A DNA stretch of 64,000 bases from Actinoplanes sp. TFC3. GTDB taxonomy: Bacteria > Actinomycetota > Actinomycetes > Mycobacteriales > Micromonosporaceae. This document shows positions 9,925 to 18,161 of this stretch, one piece after another (the stretch's first letter is position 1; each line of letters opens with the position of its first letter). The notes beneath the pieces are model-generated. The model was not told where the DNA came from and ran no database searches. It was given only the letters and a program-made list of their open reading frames with translations. The translations under genes and the position numbers were made by a program. The stretch is taken from NCBI RefSeq assembly GCF_001553785.1, contig NZ_LOJP01000001.1:2981280-3045279 (forward strand). Direction: 5' to 3'.

Positions 9925-10820
9925 TGCAACTGGACTTGAACCTGCTGACCGTACTCGACGCGCTGCTGGAAGAGGGCAGCGTGCAGGGTGCTGCGGACCG
10001 GTTGCGGCTGTCCTCGCCCGCGGTGAGCCGCTCGCTCGGGCGCATCAGGCGGCTCACCGGCGACGACATCCTGGTGCGCACCGGGCGGACGATGACCCCC
10101 ACGCCGTACGCGCTGGCCGTCCGGGAGCAGGTGGGTGATCTCGTCCGGCAGGCCGCCACGGTGCTCGCCCCCAGCCGGGAGCTGAACCTGGCCGATCTCG
10201 AACGCACCTTCACGCTGCAGTGCCACGACGCGCTCGCCACGTCGCTCGCCCCGCCGCTGCTGGCCACGATCATGCGGGTGGCGCCCGGGGTGCGGGTGCG
10301 GTTCCTGGCCGAGCCGGCGTTCGACACCGACGACCTGCGCCACGGCCGCACCGACCTGGAGATTGGCGCCTCGGGGCCCAGCCAGCCGGAGTTCCGGACC
10401 GAGACCGTGGGCCGCGATCGCGTCGTCGTGGTCCGGCGCGGCAATCATCCGTACGGCGGGAAGCTCGATCTCGCCGCCTACGCAGCGCATCCGCACGTCC
10501 TGGTCTCGCGTCGCGGCCGGCTGACCGACGCCGTCGATGACATCCTCGCCGCGCACGGCCTGCGCCGCCGGGTCCTCGCCGCCGTGGCCACCGCCGCCAC
10601 CGCCATGCACCTGATCAACCGCAGCGACAGCCTGCTGACCGTGCCGCAGGCCACCTGGCGACCGCTGATCGACGCGTTCGGCCTGGTCACCGAGCCGCTG
10701 CCGGTCGAGGTCCCGCAGCCGCCGATCGTGTGCAGCTGGCACCAGCGCTACGACACCGACACCGCCCACGCGTGGCTGCGCAGCCAGGTCGGGGCCGCCC
10801 TGCAAGCAACCCTGACCTGA
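9924..10820 (+). CDS. LysR-family transcriptional regulator
   Basis: A 298-residue regulator. The winged helix is at residues ~4-62 (LLTVLDALLEEGSVQGAADR, then SSPAVSRSLGRIR). The effector-binding domain (~90-290) has the NodD/NahR-like pattern with FTLQCHDALATSLAPPLLA. It diverges from the phosphatase-fold/oxidoreductase pair, its probable target. There is no Shine-Dalgarno sequence, and a -10-like box lies so close to the ATG that translation may be leaderless. Confidence 0.9.
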   Translation: MQLDLNLLTVLDALLEEGSVQGAADRLRLSSPAVSRSLGRIRRLTGDDILVRTGRTMTPTPYALAVREQVGDLVRQAATVLAPSRELNLADLERTFTLQCHDALATSLAPPLLATIMRVAPGVRVRFLAEPAFDTDDLRHGRTDLEIGASGPSQPEFRTETVGRDRVVVVRRGNHPYGGKLDLAAYAAHPHVLVSRRGRLTDAVDDILAAHGLRRRVLAAVATAATAMHLINRSDSLLTVPQATWRPLIDAFGLVTEPLPVEVPQPPIVCSWHQRYDTDTAHAWLRSQVGAALQATLT

Positions 10821-10967
10821 GCGTGCGTTGTCCGGCGGGGCTCAGATCCTCTACCTGTACGAAGACGGGAAGCTGTTACACCCTTGCACGAACTTTTCTG
10901 CCGCACCTTGGCTTCACCCGGGCCTGTGGCCCCGCGGGGCCAGCCCGGCGGCCGCGACGATCGGGGC

Positions 10968-10992
10968 GTTTACCGGCATAGGCACCGGGCAC
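10968..10992 (+). promoter_or_regulatory. SigB-type promoter GTTT-N15-GGGCAC
   Basis: GTTT (10968-10971), a 15-base spacer and GGGCAC (10987-10992) match the actinobacterial stress sigma (SigB) consensus. The box lies 54 bases upstream of the ATG at 11047 and would drive the membrane protein and the PRC-barrel gene after it. An identical GTTT-N15-GGGCAC stands before the paralogous gene at 13138, which makes chance less likely. Confidence 0.6.
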
Positions 10993-11046
10993 CTTGTCAG
11001 CCACACGGCTCACGCGAGCCGGCGCTACGACCGGGTCGGAGTTGTC

Positions 11047-11715
11047 ATGAGTACATCGCCAGCGCGCAAGGATCCCGCGACCACGGCTCCCGAGGCTCCT
11101 GGGGCCCGGGCGGCCGACCAGCCAGCCCCGGCGCAGCGCAGCGGCGCGAGCGTCGCCTCCAGTGACCGCCGTGAGGTGCTGGCTCGCGAGAAGGACCGCT
11201 TCGGCGGCATCAAGTGGGGTTCGGCGTTCTTCGGCTGGCTGACCGCCACCGGCACCGCCGTCATCCTCACCGCCGTGCTCGTGGCGGCCGGCGCCACCGT
11301 GGGCATCGCCACCGGCGCCGACAGCAGCGATGCGCAGAACAATGCCAAAACCATCGGCATCGCCGGTGGGCTCACGCTGTTGGCGGTGATCCTGGTGGCC
11401 TACTTCTGCGGCGGCTACGTCGCCGGGCGCATGGCCCGCTTCAGCGGCGTCAAGCAGGGCATCGCCGTCTGGATCTGGGCGATCGTGATCGCAGTGATCG
11501 TGGCCGTCGCCGGGGCTGCCCTGGGCGACAAGTACGACCTGCTGGACCGCATCGGCGGGTTCCCGCGGTTGCCGATCGGCGGCGGCAACGTCACCACCGG
11601 CAGTGTCGTGGCCGTGATCATCGCCCTGATCGCCGCGCTGGTGGGCGCGATCCTGGGCGGGCTGGCCGGCATGCGCTACCACCGCCGGGTCGACCAGGCC
11701 GGGCTCGGACGCTGA
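11047..11715 (+). CDS. Four-helix membrane protein of unknown function
   Basis: A 222-residue protein. The N-terminal ~65 residues are polar and rich in Pro, Ala and charged residues. Four membrane helices follow (about residues 68-92, 105-130, 140-160 and 185-210), with Gly-rich faces such as GAILGGLAG. It resembles small actinobacterial envelope proteins without a known role. It is 15 bases upstream of the PRC-barrel gene and shares its SigB-type promoter, which points to an envelope stress function. The ATG at 11047 is preferred to earlier in-frame starts because the promoter lies between them. Confidence 0.65.
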   Translation: MSTSPARKDPATTAPEAPGARAADQPAPAQRSGASVASSDRREVLAREKDRFGGIKWGSAFFGWLTATGTAVILTAVLVAAGATVGIATGADSSDAQNNAKTIGIAGGLTLLAVILVAYFCGGYVAGRMARFSGVKQGIAVWIWAIVIAVIVAVAGAALGDKYDLLDRIGGFPRLPIGGGNVTTGSVVAVIIALIAALVGAILGGLAGMRYHRRVDQAGLGR

Positions 11716-11730
11716 GGAGGAGGCAAACCC

Positions 11731-12474
11731 ATGATCAACCGAGATTCCGTGCGCCACGTGTACGGCACCGACGTCTACAGCACTGACGGCGACAAGATCG
11801 GCTCGGCCGGGCAGGTGTATCTCGACAACGACACCGGCGCCCCGGCGTGGGTGGCCGTGCGCACCGGGCTGTTCGGCAAGAAGGAATCGTTCGTGCCGCT
11901 GCAGGATGCCACCCTGGACGGCGATCGGCTCGAAGTGCCCTTCGCCAAGGACAAGGTCAAGCAAGCCCCGCGCATCGACCAGGACGGCGAACTCAGCCCG
12001 GCCGACGAGGACGAGCTGTACCGCTACTACCGCCCCGGCTCCGACACAGCGGCCGGCTCGGGCTCAGGCTCGGAGGACCACGACGACGAACACGACCACG
12101 ACGCCATGACCCGCTCGGAGGAAAGGCTGGTGCCGCGCGGCACCCGCACCGAGGAGATCGGCAAGGCGCGGCTGCGCAAGTATGTGGTCACCGAGGAGAA
12201 GCAGGTCACCGTTCCGGTCACCCGTGAAGAGGTACGGCTGGAGCACGAGCCCGCGCACGATGGCGAGAACCGCGTCGCCGCCACCGACGATCGCCGCCCA
12301 GCCGACGACGACGACGATTCCGCAATGATTCTGTGGGCCGAGGAGCCCGTGGTGACAACCAGGTCCGTCCCCGTGGAACGGGTGCGGATGCGCAAGGAAA
12401 CCGTTTCCGGCGAGGAAACGGTAAGCCGCCCGGTGCGCCAGGAACGCATCGAGTTGCAGGACGACACCAAATAA
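11731..12474 (+). CDS. PRC-barrel and DUF2382 stress protein (copy 1)
   Basis: A 247-residue cytoplasmic protein. Residues ~8-80 are a PRC barrel (TDGDKIGSAGQVYLDNDTG, LFGKKESFVPLQ). After an acidic, His-rich linker (~105-130, EDHDDEHDHD) comes a DUF2382/YsnF-like domain (~130-247) with the repeated pattern ARLRKYVVTEEKQVTVPV and VERVRMRKETVSGEETV. The role is unknown, but the family is usually stress-induced. A strong GAGGAGG site precedes the ATG. A close paralogue lies at 13138; the acidic linker differs most between them. Confidence 0.85.
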   Translation: MINRDSVRHVYGTDVYSTDGDKIGSAGQVYLDNDTGAPAWVAVRTGLFGKKESFVPLQDATLDGDRLEVPFAKDKVKQAPRIDQDGELSPADEDELYRYYRPGSDTAAGSGSGSEDHDDEHDHDAMTRSEERLVPRGTRTEEIGKARLRKYVVTEEKQVTVPVTREEVRLEHEPAHDGENRVAATDDRRPADDDDDSAMILWAEEPVVTTRSVPVERVRMRKETVSGEETVSRPVRQERIELQDDTK

Positions 12475-12475
12475 A

Positions 12476-12525
12476 TTGCACCGGCAGGCCCGCCACCTCA
12501 TCGGTGAGCGGGCCTGCCGGTGCAA
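12476..12525. terminator. Bidirectional terminator hairpin
   Basis: A perfect 18-base stem (TTGCACCGGCAGGCCCGC with its complement) starts one base after the PRC-barrel stop codon and encloses a 14-base loop. It sits between two convergent genes, and runs of A/T flank both ends, so it can end transcription from both sides. Confidence 0.85.
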
Positions 12526-12539
12526 TCCGGTGCCGGTGA

Positions 12540-12839
12540 TCAGCTGAAGGACACCCACGACGTCGTGACCGGGGTGTTCTTCGCAAGGCAAACGGCGTGG
12601 TTGCCGGAAAGCACTTCGTTGCTCAGCACATTGGTCGTCAGGCCGCACACGGTGGCGGCCGCGCTGACCGGGACGTTCTGCAGCAGAATGATCTGGTTGC
12701 CGCTCAGGACGTCCTGGGCGTACACGTTGACCAGTCCACCCTGCGGGGTCGTCGCCGCGGCAGGCCCGGCAAGCGTCAAACCACCAAGGGCAGCCGCGGC
12801 GGTCAGGGTCAGGGCGGCCATGCTCTTACGAATACGCAT
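12540..12839 (-). CDS. Small secreted protein, weakly chaplin-like
   Basis: A 99-residue precursor: signal peptide (residues 1-28, ending in GPAAA) and a ~70-residue mature part. The mature part is rich in Val, Leu, Asn and Thr, has two Cys residues, and repeats the phrase VLSGNQIIL / VLSGNHAVC. Two cysteines, small size and LSGN-like repeats recall chaplins, the amyloid surface proteins of Streptomyces, but the match is partial and no membrane or sorting segment is present. A surface-active coat protein is one reading; it could also be an unrelated secreted peptide. Confidence 0.6.
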   Translation of the reverse strand: MRIRKSMAALTLTAAAALGGLTLAGPAAATTPQGGLVNVYAQDVLSGNQIILLQNVPVSAAATVCGLTTNVLSNEVLSGNHAVCLAKNTPVTTSWVSFS

Positions 12840-12995
12840 CGGAATAGCTCCACATCGTCATCATCGCTGGGACAACCTGTCGGGGAATGTGTTTCCAGTC
12901 CGGCAGGAGCCAATCATGAATAGACTGGATATCGCCACTTCGCGTGATTTCCGGCGCTTGTTTATCGGTTTTCACCCCGATATTCGGCGCCTCAC

Positions 12996-13020
12996 GTTTA
13001 TGAGCTAAACGTCCGGGCAC
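12996..13020 (+). promoter_or_regulatory. SigB-type promoter GTTT-N15-GGGCAC (copy 2)
   Basis: GTTT (12996-12999), 15 bases, then GGGCAC (13015-13020). Spacing and boxes are identical to the promoter at 10968, although the spacer is different. It lies 117 bases upstream of the PRC-barrel paralogue at 13138, giving a leader of about 110 bases. The rest of 12840-13137 is AT-richer than its surroundings and shows no gene. Confidence 0.62.
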
Positions 13021-13137
13021 GCTGACGACAACATGCGTCATCCGGATCAAGAAACGGTCCACTCCCCCTTTCCACGTCTGGCCGGCGGTGCCGTCACCTG
13101 CCCGCAGCGGCCGGACGCAGCCACGAAGGAAGACCTC

Positions 13138-13884
13138 ATGATCACCCAGAACGACCTTCAGCGGATCTTCAACGCCGACGCGTACGACAACGACGGCGAC
13201 AAGATCGGCTCTGTTGGCCAGGTCTACCTGGACAGCCAGGACAACTCCCCCGCCTGGGTCTCGATCAGGACCGGCCTGTTCGGAACCAAGGAGTCCTTCG
13301 CGCCCCTGCAGCGGGCCAGCCTCTCGGGCGACCGGCTCGATGTGCCGTTCAGCAAGGCGCAGGTGAAGGACGCACCGCGAATCGACGTGGATGGCGACCT
13401 GAGCCCGGCCCAGGAGCAGGAGCTGTACACGTACTACGGCGAGAACTCCGGTTCCACGTCCGGCCGGCAGGACTTCAGCAGCACCGGCACCGGGCACGAC
13501 ACCTCGGGGCCCTCGACCGACACCGCGATGACCCGCTCGGAGGAGCACCTTGTCGCGGGCACCCGCTCCGAGCAGGCCGGCAAGGCCCGGTTGCGTAAGT
13601 ACGTAGTCACCGAGCAGCAGTCGGCCACCGTACCGGTCATGCACGAAGAGGCGACCTTGGAGCGTGAGCCGATCACCGACGCCACCATCGGCAAGGCACT
13701 GGACGGCCCGGAGATCTCCGAGGAGGAGCACGAACTCACCTTGCACGCAGAGCGGCCCGTCGTGGACACCGAGGCCGTGCCGGTCGAGCGCGTGCGGCTC
13801 AACAAGCAAACCGTCACCGAGCAGGAGACGGTCAGCGGCGAAGTGCGCAAGGAGCAGATCGAGTTCGACGACCGAACCCGCTGA
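13138..13884 (+). CDS. PRC-barrel and DUF2382 stress protein (copy 2)
   Basis: A 248-residue paralogue of the protein at 11731 with the same order: PRC barrel (~5-80, DNDGDKIGSVGQVYLD), Ser/Thr-rich linker (~100-130) and DUF2382 domain (~130-248, ARLRKYVVTEQQSATVPV, VERVRLNKQTVTEQETV). Here the linker is uncharged, unlike the acidic, His-rich linker of copy 1. The ATG at 13138 has GAAGGA at good spacing. It has its own SigB-type promoter, so the pair arose by duplication but is probably co-regulated. Confidence 0.85.
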   Translation: MITQNDLQRIFNADAYDNDGDKIGSVGQVYLDSQDNSPAWVSIRTGLFGTKESFAPLQRASLSGDRLDVPFSKAQVKDAPRIDVDGDLSPAQEQELYTYYGENSGSTSGRQDFSSTGTGHDTSGPSTDTAMTRSEEHLVAGTRSEQAGKARLRKYVVTEQQSATVPVMHEEATLEREPITDATIGKALDGPEISEEEHELTLHAERPVVDTEAVPVERVRLNKQTVTEQETVSGEVRKEQIEFDDRTR

Positions 13885-13894
13885 CCCCCCACCA

Positions 13895-13924
13895 GGGAGG
13901 CTCCGCACCCCGCGGCAGCCTCCC
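13895..13924. terminator. Terminator-like hairpin
   Basis: GGGAGGCT (13895-13902) and AGCCTCCC (13917-13924) form an 8-base stem with a GC-rich 14-base loop between the convergent PRC-barrel and AI-2E-family genes. There is no clear T-tract, as is common in actinobacteria. Confidence 0.55.
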
Positions 13925-13934
13925 CGAGGGGTCG

Positions 13935-15050
13935 TCAGAGGCCGGTGGAGGCAGCCGGGCGGCCGTCGACCGGGGTCCGGTCCTCGCCCACCGTCGGCTC
14001 CTTCTTCAACCGGCCGCGCCGGGTGTCCCAGATGTCGCGGGCGATGATCTGCAGGATGCCGGCCACGGGGATCGCGAGCAGCGCGCCGAGGATGCCGGCC
14101 ACCTCCACGGCGATCAGGATGGCAATCAGCACGGTCAGCGGGTTCACCTTGACCGTACGCGCGAAGATCAACGGCTGCAGCAGGTGGTTCTCCAGTTGCT
14201 GGTACAGCACGAAGAAGATGATGACGACGATGCCGGCCGTGGTGGATTCGACGAACGCCGCGAGCGTGGCGACCACGGCTCCCAGCGTGGCTCCGACCAG
14301 GGGAATGAGGTCGACGAGCCCGACGAACAAGGCAATCAGACCGGCGTACGGCACGCCCAGAATCGCCAGCACGGCGTAGGTTAGCGCCCCGCAGATGACG
14401 CTGATCAGCAGGTTGCCGGTGATGTAGCCGGTGATGGTCTTGGCGCAGTCGTGACCGACTCGGCGGATGCGCTCGGCACGCTGCTCGTCGAACAGAGCGA
14501 GGAAACCGTGCACCACCTTGGGGGCTTCCAGAACCATGAGGTACGCCAGCACGAAGATCGTGACCACCCCGGCCACGCTGGTTGCGGCCCCGCGCAACAG
14601 CGACAGGGTCGAGCCGCCAAGCCCGGAGGCGTACTGACGGAAGCGGTCGGCGTTGTTCTGGGCGTACTCGAGCAGGTTGTAGCGCTCGATCAGGCCGCCG
14701 ACCGGACCGCGTCCGGAGCGGGCATCCTGGACGATCTTCGGGAAATCGGCAATGACCTGGGATCCCTCGTGGATCAGCGGCACGATGAACAATGTTGCCA
14801 GGCCACCGAGCAGGACCAGCGCCAGGAGGAAGACCAGCAGGGTAGCCAGCCAGCGCTTACCGAAGGCGGCACGGCGCTCCACCCAGTTGACCGCGGGGTG
14901 CAACGCCACGGCGAAGAAGGCCGCCACCACAATCCACGTCAGAACCTGACTGGTGGCGCGGATCAGCAGGAGAAGAAGCATCGTGGCGAGGACCAGACCT
15001 ATCACGATCAAGGTCCGCCGGGCCACGACGGCATTGTCACGGTTGTTCAC
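13935..15050 (-). CDS. AI-2E family membrane transporter-like protein
   Basis: A 371-residue polytopic membrane protein of the AI-2E/PerM family. It has paired helices near the N-terminus (~10-60), a large soluble segment (~90-150) and a C-terminal bundle containing the family phrases FVGLVDLIPLVGATLGAV and GALLAIPVAGILQII. Family members move small molecules or ions; some act in Na+/H+ exchange. The GTG at 15050 lies about four bases from the predicted start of a SigB-type transcript, so it may be translated leaderless. Confidence 0.85.
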   Translation of the reverse strand: MNNRDNAVVARRTLIVIGLVLATMLLLLLIRATSQVLTWIVVAAFFAVALHPAVNWVERRAAFGKRWLATLLVFLLALVLLGGLATLFIVPLIHEGSQVIADFPKIVQDARSGRGPVGGLIERYNLLEYAQNNADRFRQYASGLGGSTLSLLRGAATSVAGVVTIFVLAYLMVLEAPKVVHGFLALFDEQRAERIRRVGHDCAKTITGYITGNLLISVICGALTYAVLAILGVPYAGLIALFVGLVDLIPLVGATLGAVVATLAAFVESTTAGIVVIIFFVLYQQLENHLLQPLIFARTVKVNPLTVLIAILIAVEVAGILGALLAIPVAGILQIIARDIWDTRRGRLKKEPTVGEDRTPVDGRPAASTGL

Positions 15051-15060
15051 CGCGCAGAGC

Positions 15061-15084
15061 TACCCGCTGGTACCTGCACCAAAC
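15061..15084 (-). promoter_or_regulatory. SigB-type promoter GTTT-N15-GGGTA (minus strand)
   Basis: On the minus strand GTTT (complement of 15081-15084) is followed by 15 bases and GGGTA (complement of 15061-15065), an exact match to the SigB consensus. The AI-2E-family gene starts at 15050. This is the third such box in about 4 kb, all placed just upstream of genes of the stress locus. Confidence 0.65.
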
Positions 15085-15171
15085 GCAAGCGAAGGCGGCA
15101 ACCGATGACGGCCAGAATGTGTGGGCTTTTCACGAAGCGTGCTTCTATGGTGGCGTGATGGTGATCCGCGG

Positions 15172-15972
15172 ATGAACACGGTAGACAAACACGCCATCCA
15201 CGTCGGCGGCCTTGCGCAGGGCCAGCCGATGCTGTTCGCGCATGGCTACGGCTGCGACCAGAACATGTGGCGCCTGGTCGCCCCCGCATTCACGGCCACC
15301 CACCGGGTGGTGCTCTTCGACCATGTCGGCGTGGGCAAGTCGGACCTGCGCTCGTACGACAAAACCCGCTATTCCAGTCTGGATGGCTACGCCTCCGACG
15401 TCCTCACGATCATCCACGACCTCGACCTGTACGACGTGATCTTCGTCGGACACTCGGTCAGCGCGATGATCGGCGTGCTGGCGGCCATCCGCGAGCCGGA
15501 GCGCTTCGCCGACCTGATCCTGATCGGGCCGTCCCCGTCCTACATCGACGAGGGCGACTACATCGGCGGTTTCACCCGGTCCGACATCGACGAGATGATG
15601 AACTCGCTCGACAGCAACTATCTGGGCTGGTCCAGCGTCATCGCCCCGATCATCATGGCCAACCCGCAGCGCCCGGAGCTGAGCATCGAGCTGATCAACA
15701 GCTTCTGCGCCACCGACCCGGACATCGCCAAGCGGTTCGCGCACGTCACGTTCCTGTCCGACAACCGCAAAGATCTGGCCAGCGTGCGCACCCCGTCGCT
15801 GATCCTGCAGTGCACCGACGACGTCATCGCCCCGCAGAACGTCGGCGAGTACGTCCACGAGCGCCTGCCCGGCAGCACCCTGGTGGTCCTGAACGCCACC
15901 GGTCACTGCCCCAACTTGAGTGCCCCCGAGGAAACCGTCGAGGCGATCAAGAGCTACCTCACCGGCAAGTAA
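15172..15972 (+). CDS. rsbQ: RsbQ-like alpha/beta hydrolase
   Basis: A 266-residue serine hydrolase of the RsbQ/KAI2/D14 group. Visible parts are oxyanion segment LFAHGYGCDQNMW, nucleophile elbow VGHSVSAMIG, the DYIGGF lid segment, acid CTDDVIAP and base NATGHCPNLSAPEE. In Bacillus RsbQ supplies a small hydrophobic cofactor to the PAS phosphatase RsbP, which releases the general stress sigma factor. Here no RsbP is adjacent, but the flanking genes carry SigB-type promoters. The ATG at 15172 starts the standard domain (MNTVDKHAIHVGG). Confidence 0.87.
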   Translation: MNTVDKHAIHVGGLAQGQPMLFAHGYGCDQNMWRLVAPAFTATHRVVLFDHVGVGKSDLRSYDKTRYSSLDGYASDVLTIIHDLDLYDVIFVGHSVSAMIGVLAAIREPERFADLILIGPSPSYIDEGDYIGGFTRSDIDEMMNSLDSNYLGWSSVIAPIIMANPQRPELSIELINSFCATDPDIAKRFAHVTFLSDNRKDLASVRTPSLILQCTDDVIAPQNVGEYVHERLPGSTLVVLNATGHCPNLSAPEETVEAIKSYLTGK

Positions 15973-16019
15973 CGCCGCCACCGGATGCGGCGCCACTTGC
16001 GCGTCACTAAGCTGCTGCG

Positions 16020-17090
16020 GTGCCCGAACCCACCGCCGTCCGGCGGCTGACCAAGAAAACGCTGGTGACCGTCTCGCACGCGCTGGAACAAGCGGCGCTG
16101 GCGGCGGCCGAGGACGGACCGATGGTGGTCATCGCGTTGTTCCAGCGGCTGCCGTACTTCGACCGCGAACGCCGGGTGTACGAGCGCATCGCGCAGCAGG
16201 CCACGGCCACGGTGGTGGGGCTGGTCGCCGCGCAGGCCCCCGAGGTCCCGGCCGGCGCGTACGCCGTGCTGCTCGACGAGAAGGAGGAGCTGGCGCGGGA
16301 GTGGACCGTGGTTGTGCTGACCCCGCGCTTCGGTGCCCTGCTGGTGGCCGAGGACCTGGAGGAGGTCCAGCCCGGCACCACCACGCTGGAAAGTGGGCGG
16401 GTGTTCGCGGGTCGCACCAGCATGCGCCGCGACGAGGCGTTGCACGAGGTGCTCCGGTTGCGCGACCGGCTGGCCGGCCGCCTGTCGCCGGCCGCGCAGG
16501 ACGCCGTGGAAGCCGTCGTCGGCCGGGTCCGCGAGCTGCCGGCAACTCCCGGCGAGAGCCGCGCCGATGCGATGCTGCACCTGTTCGCCGCTCAGGCCGA
16601 ACGGGACCACACCCGGTTGCGCACCCGGAACCCCGCCACCGATCTGGCCGATGAGCCCGGGATCCGGCAGTGGTCCGGGGCGGAAGGGGTCACCGCCTCA
16701 GGGGTCCTGCCGGTGGCGGTGCTGGCGGTGCGGATCACGCACGCGGCCGGGGGACAGCAAGGACCCATTGGGCGTACGGCCACCCGTCAGCAACAAGCCG
16801 CCGTCGAGCTGCTCGTCACCCGGCTCCGACCGGCCGACCGAGCCATGAAGGCCAGCGACAACGACTTCACGTTGTTCCTGCCCGCCCGGTCCCACGACGA
16901 CGCGGTGGCCTTCGCGTACCAGCTGGTGAATGACTTCGCCGAGGCCGCTCAGCGCAGCGCGTTCCTGTCGGCGACGGTGACCGTGGCCCTGACCGTCACC
17001 CGCAGCCGGCCGCTACCCGAGAACGAGCTGCGGCAGGCGCTGGCGTGGGCGCTGGAGCGCAACGCCCCCGTGGTGACGATCAACGGCTAG
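16020..17090 (+). CDS. DICT sensory domain protein with degenerate GGDEF
   Basis: A 356-residue cytoplasmic protein. Residues ~8-125 form a DICT domain (LTKKTLVTVSHALEQAA, ALFQRLPYFDRERRVYERIA), an input domain found with diguanylate cyclases and two-component proteins. Residues ~200-350 resemble a GGDEF fold but read SDNDFTLFLPA where GGDEF is expected, so it cannot make c-di-GMP and may act as a receptor or partner. It begins with a GTG 47 bases after rsbQ, probably in the same transcript. Its stop overlaps the convergent gene by four bases. Confidence 0.78.
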   Translation: MPEPTAVRRLTKKTLVTVSHALEQAALAAAEDGPMVVIALFQRLPYFDRERRVYERIAQQATATVVGLVAAQAPEVPAGAYAVLLDEKEELAREWTVVVLTPRFGALLVAEDLEEVQPGTTTLESGRVFAGRTSMRRDEALHEVLRLRDRLAGRLSPAAQDAVEAVVGRVRELPATPGESRADAMLHLFAAQAERDHTRLRTRNPATDLADEPGIRQWSGAEGVTASGVLPVAVLAVRITHAAGGQQGPIGRTATRQQQAAVELLVTRLRPADRAMKASDNDFTLFLPARSHDDAVAFAYQLVNDFAEAAQRSAFLSATVTVALTVTRSRPLPENELRQALAWALERNAPVVTING

Positions 17091-18052
17091 GCCCTGCGCA
17101 GCAACGAGTCAGCGGTCGCAGCCCAGGGCCGGCCGGGCCGGGCCGCCCAGGTTGCGGTGCCGTCCTCTGCTGTGCCCGGGTCCTGCTCGGCGGCGTTCTC
17201 CCCCAGGATGTCTGCCCACTGTGCAACATCAGCCGTCAGCTCGGCCCAGTCCGCGCCCGTCAGGGTCACCGTTCCGCCATCCGACGAACGGGCAACGACG
17301 CGGGCCAGGGGCTTGTTGTCCAGGCCGTCGGGTCCGAGGGCTTCGCGGACGTGGTGCCATTGGCGGGCTTTCAGACGTACCGGATAACGCTTCTCCGGCC
17401 TTAGTCCCAGCTCTTGCAAGGCGTCCAGGGAGCCATCGGCGACCCGGCTCAGATCCGGCGCCGTTTCGTCCACTGTGAACTCGCACCACGGGGAGGCGTC
17501 CAGGGTCTCGGACGAACCAGCGGCCCGCCAACGGTAGGAGTGCCCCGGCGTGAGCTCGCCCGGCTCAAACGTCATTGTCACCGTGGCGCCGAAGGCGGTG
17601 GCGGGTTCGGCGTAGGTGCTGTCCGGGTCGCCCAGCGCCCGATACTCGAAGGTGGCAGCGGGCTGAGCGTTCGCGGCGAAGACGACAGTGAGCGCCGGCG
17701 TGCTCGTCGCGACAAACGGCCGGTGCTCGCCCGTCACACATCCGGGCACCGCGCCGGTCTGGAAGGTCACGGGGACAGCGGCGGGCGGCGGCGCGGTCTC
17801 GGCCACCGCGACGCAGTCGACCGGCAGCACGCCCGGCCCCGCGTCTGCCGGCTGCGCGTCTGCCGGCTGCGCGTCTGCCGGCTGCGCGTGCCCGCAAACC
17901 GGTCCTGAGACGGCATCCTGGCCCGGCACGAGCGTCACGAGGGGCGATCGCGAAGCCGGCGGCCGCGCCGAGCCCGCGGCGACCAGCACCAGCACCAGCG
18001 TCCCCATTGCCGACAACCCCCGCAGCCACCGGCGCACGCCACTCCCCCTCAT
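17087..18052 (-). CDS. Secreted protein with Gln-Pro-Ala-Asp repeats, unknown function
   Basis: A 321-residue exported protein: signal anchor at residues ~8-30, then a low-complexity region with three copies of QPADA. A beta-rich, fibronectin-like domain follows (~90-200, TFEYRALGDPDSTY, GHSYRWRAAGSS), then a C-terminal domain (~205-320) with KRYPVRLKARQWHHVREAL. Several Cys residues suggest disulfides. I do not recognise a family with a known role. The ATG at 18052 starts the signal sequence; longer open frames upstream are antisense-like. Confidence 0.62.
   Translation of the reverse strand: MRGSGVRRWLRGLSAMGTLVLVLVAAGSARPPASRSPLVTLVPGQDAVSGPVCGHAQPADAQPADAQPADAGPGVLPVDCVAVAETAPPPAAVPVTFQTGAVPGCVTGEHRPFVATSTPALTVVFAANAQPAATFEYRALGDPDSTYAEPATAFGATVTMTFEPGELTPGHSYRWRAAGSSETLDASPWCEFTVDETAPDLSRVADGSLDALQELGLRPEKRYPVRLKARQWHHVREALGPDGLDNKPLARVVARSSDGGTVTLTGADWAELTADVAQWADILGENAAEQDPGTAEDGTATWAARPGRPWAATADSLLRRA
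17841..17885. repeat. Three tandem 15-base repeats
   Basis: The unit GCGTCTGCCGGCTGC occurs three times head to tail with no mismatch, in frame inside the secreted-protein gene, where it encodes QPADA on the minus strand. Identical copies suggest recent slippage. Confidence 0.85.
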
Positions 18053-18161
18053 CGCAGGCTGACCATTATGGCAACAGTGCGGGTCGAGACCCTGTCGATG
18101 TACCCGCCGCCCAGGCGTGGGAAGCGGTAGCCGATGCCGGCGCGGTTCACCGGCGGCTACG

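Noticed and set aside
17841..17885. Direct repeats as a CRISPR array
   Set aside because: The repeats are contiguous without spacers, in frame within a gene, and no cas genes are present.
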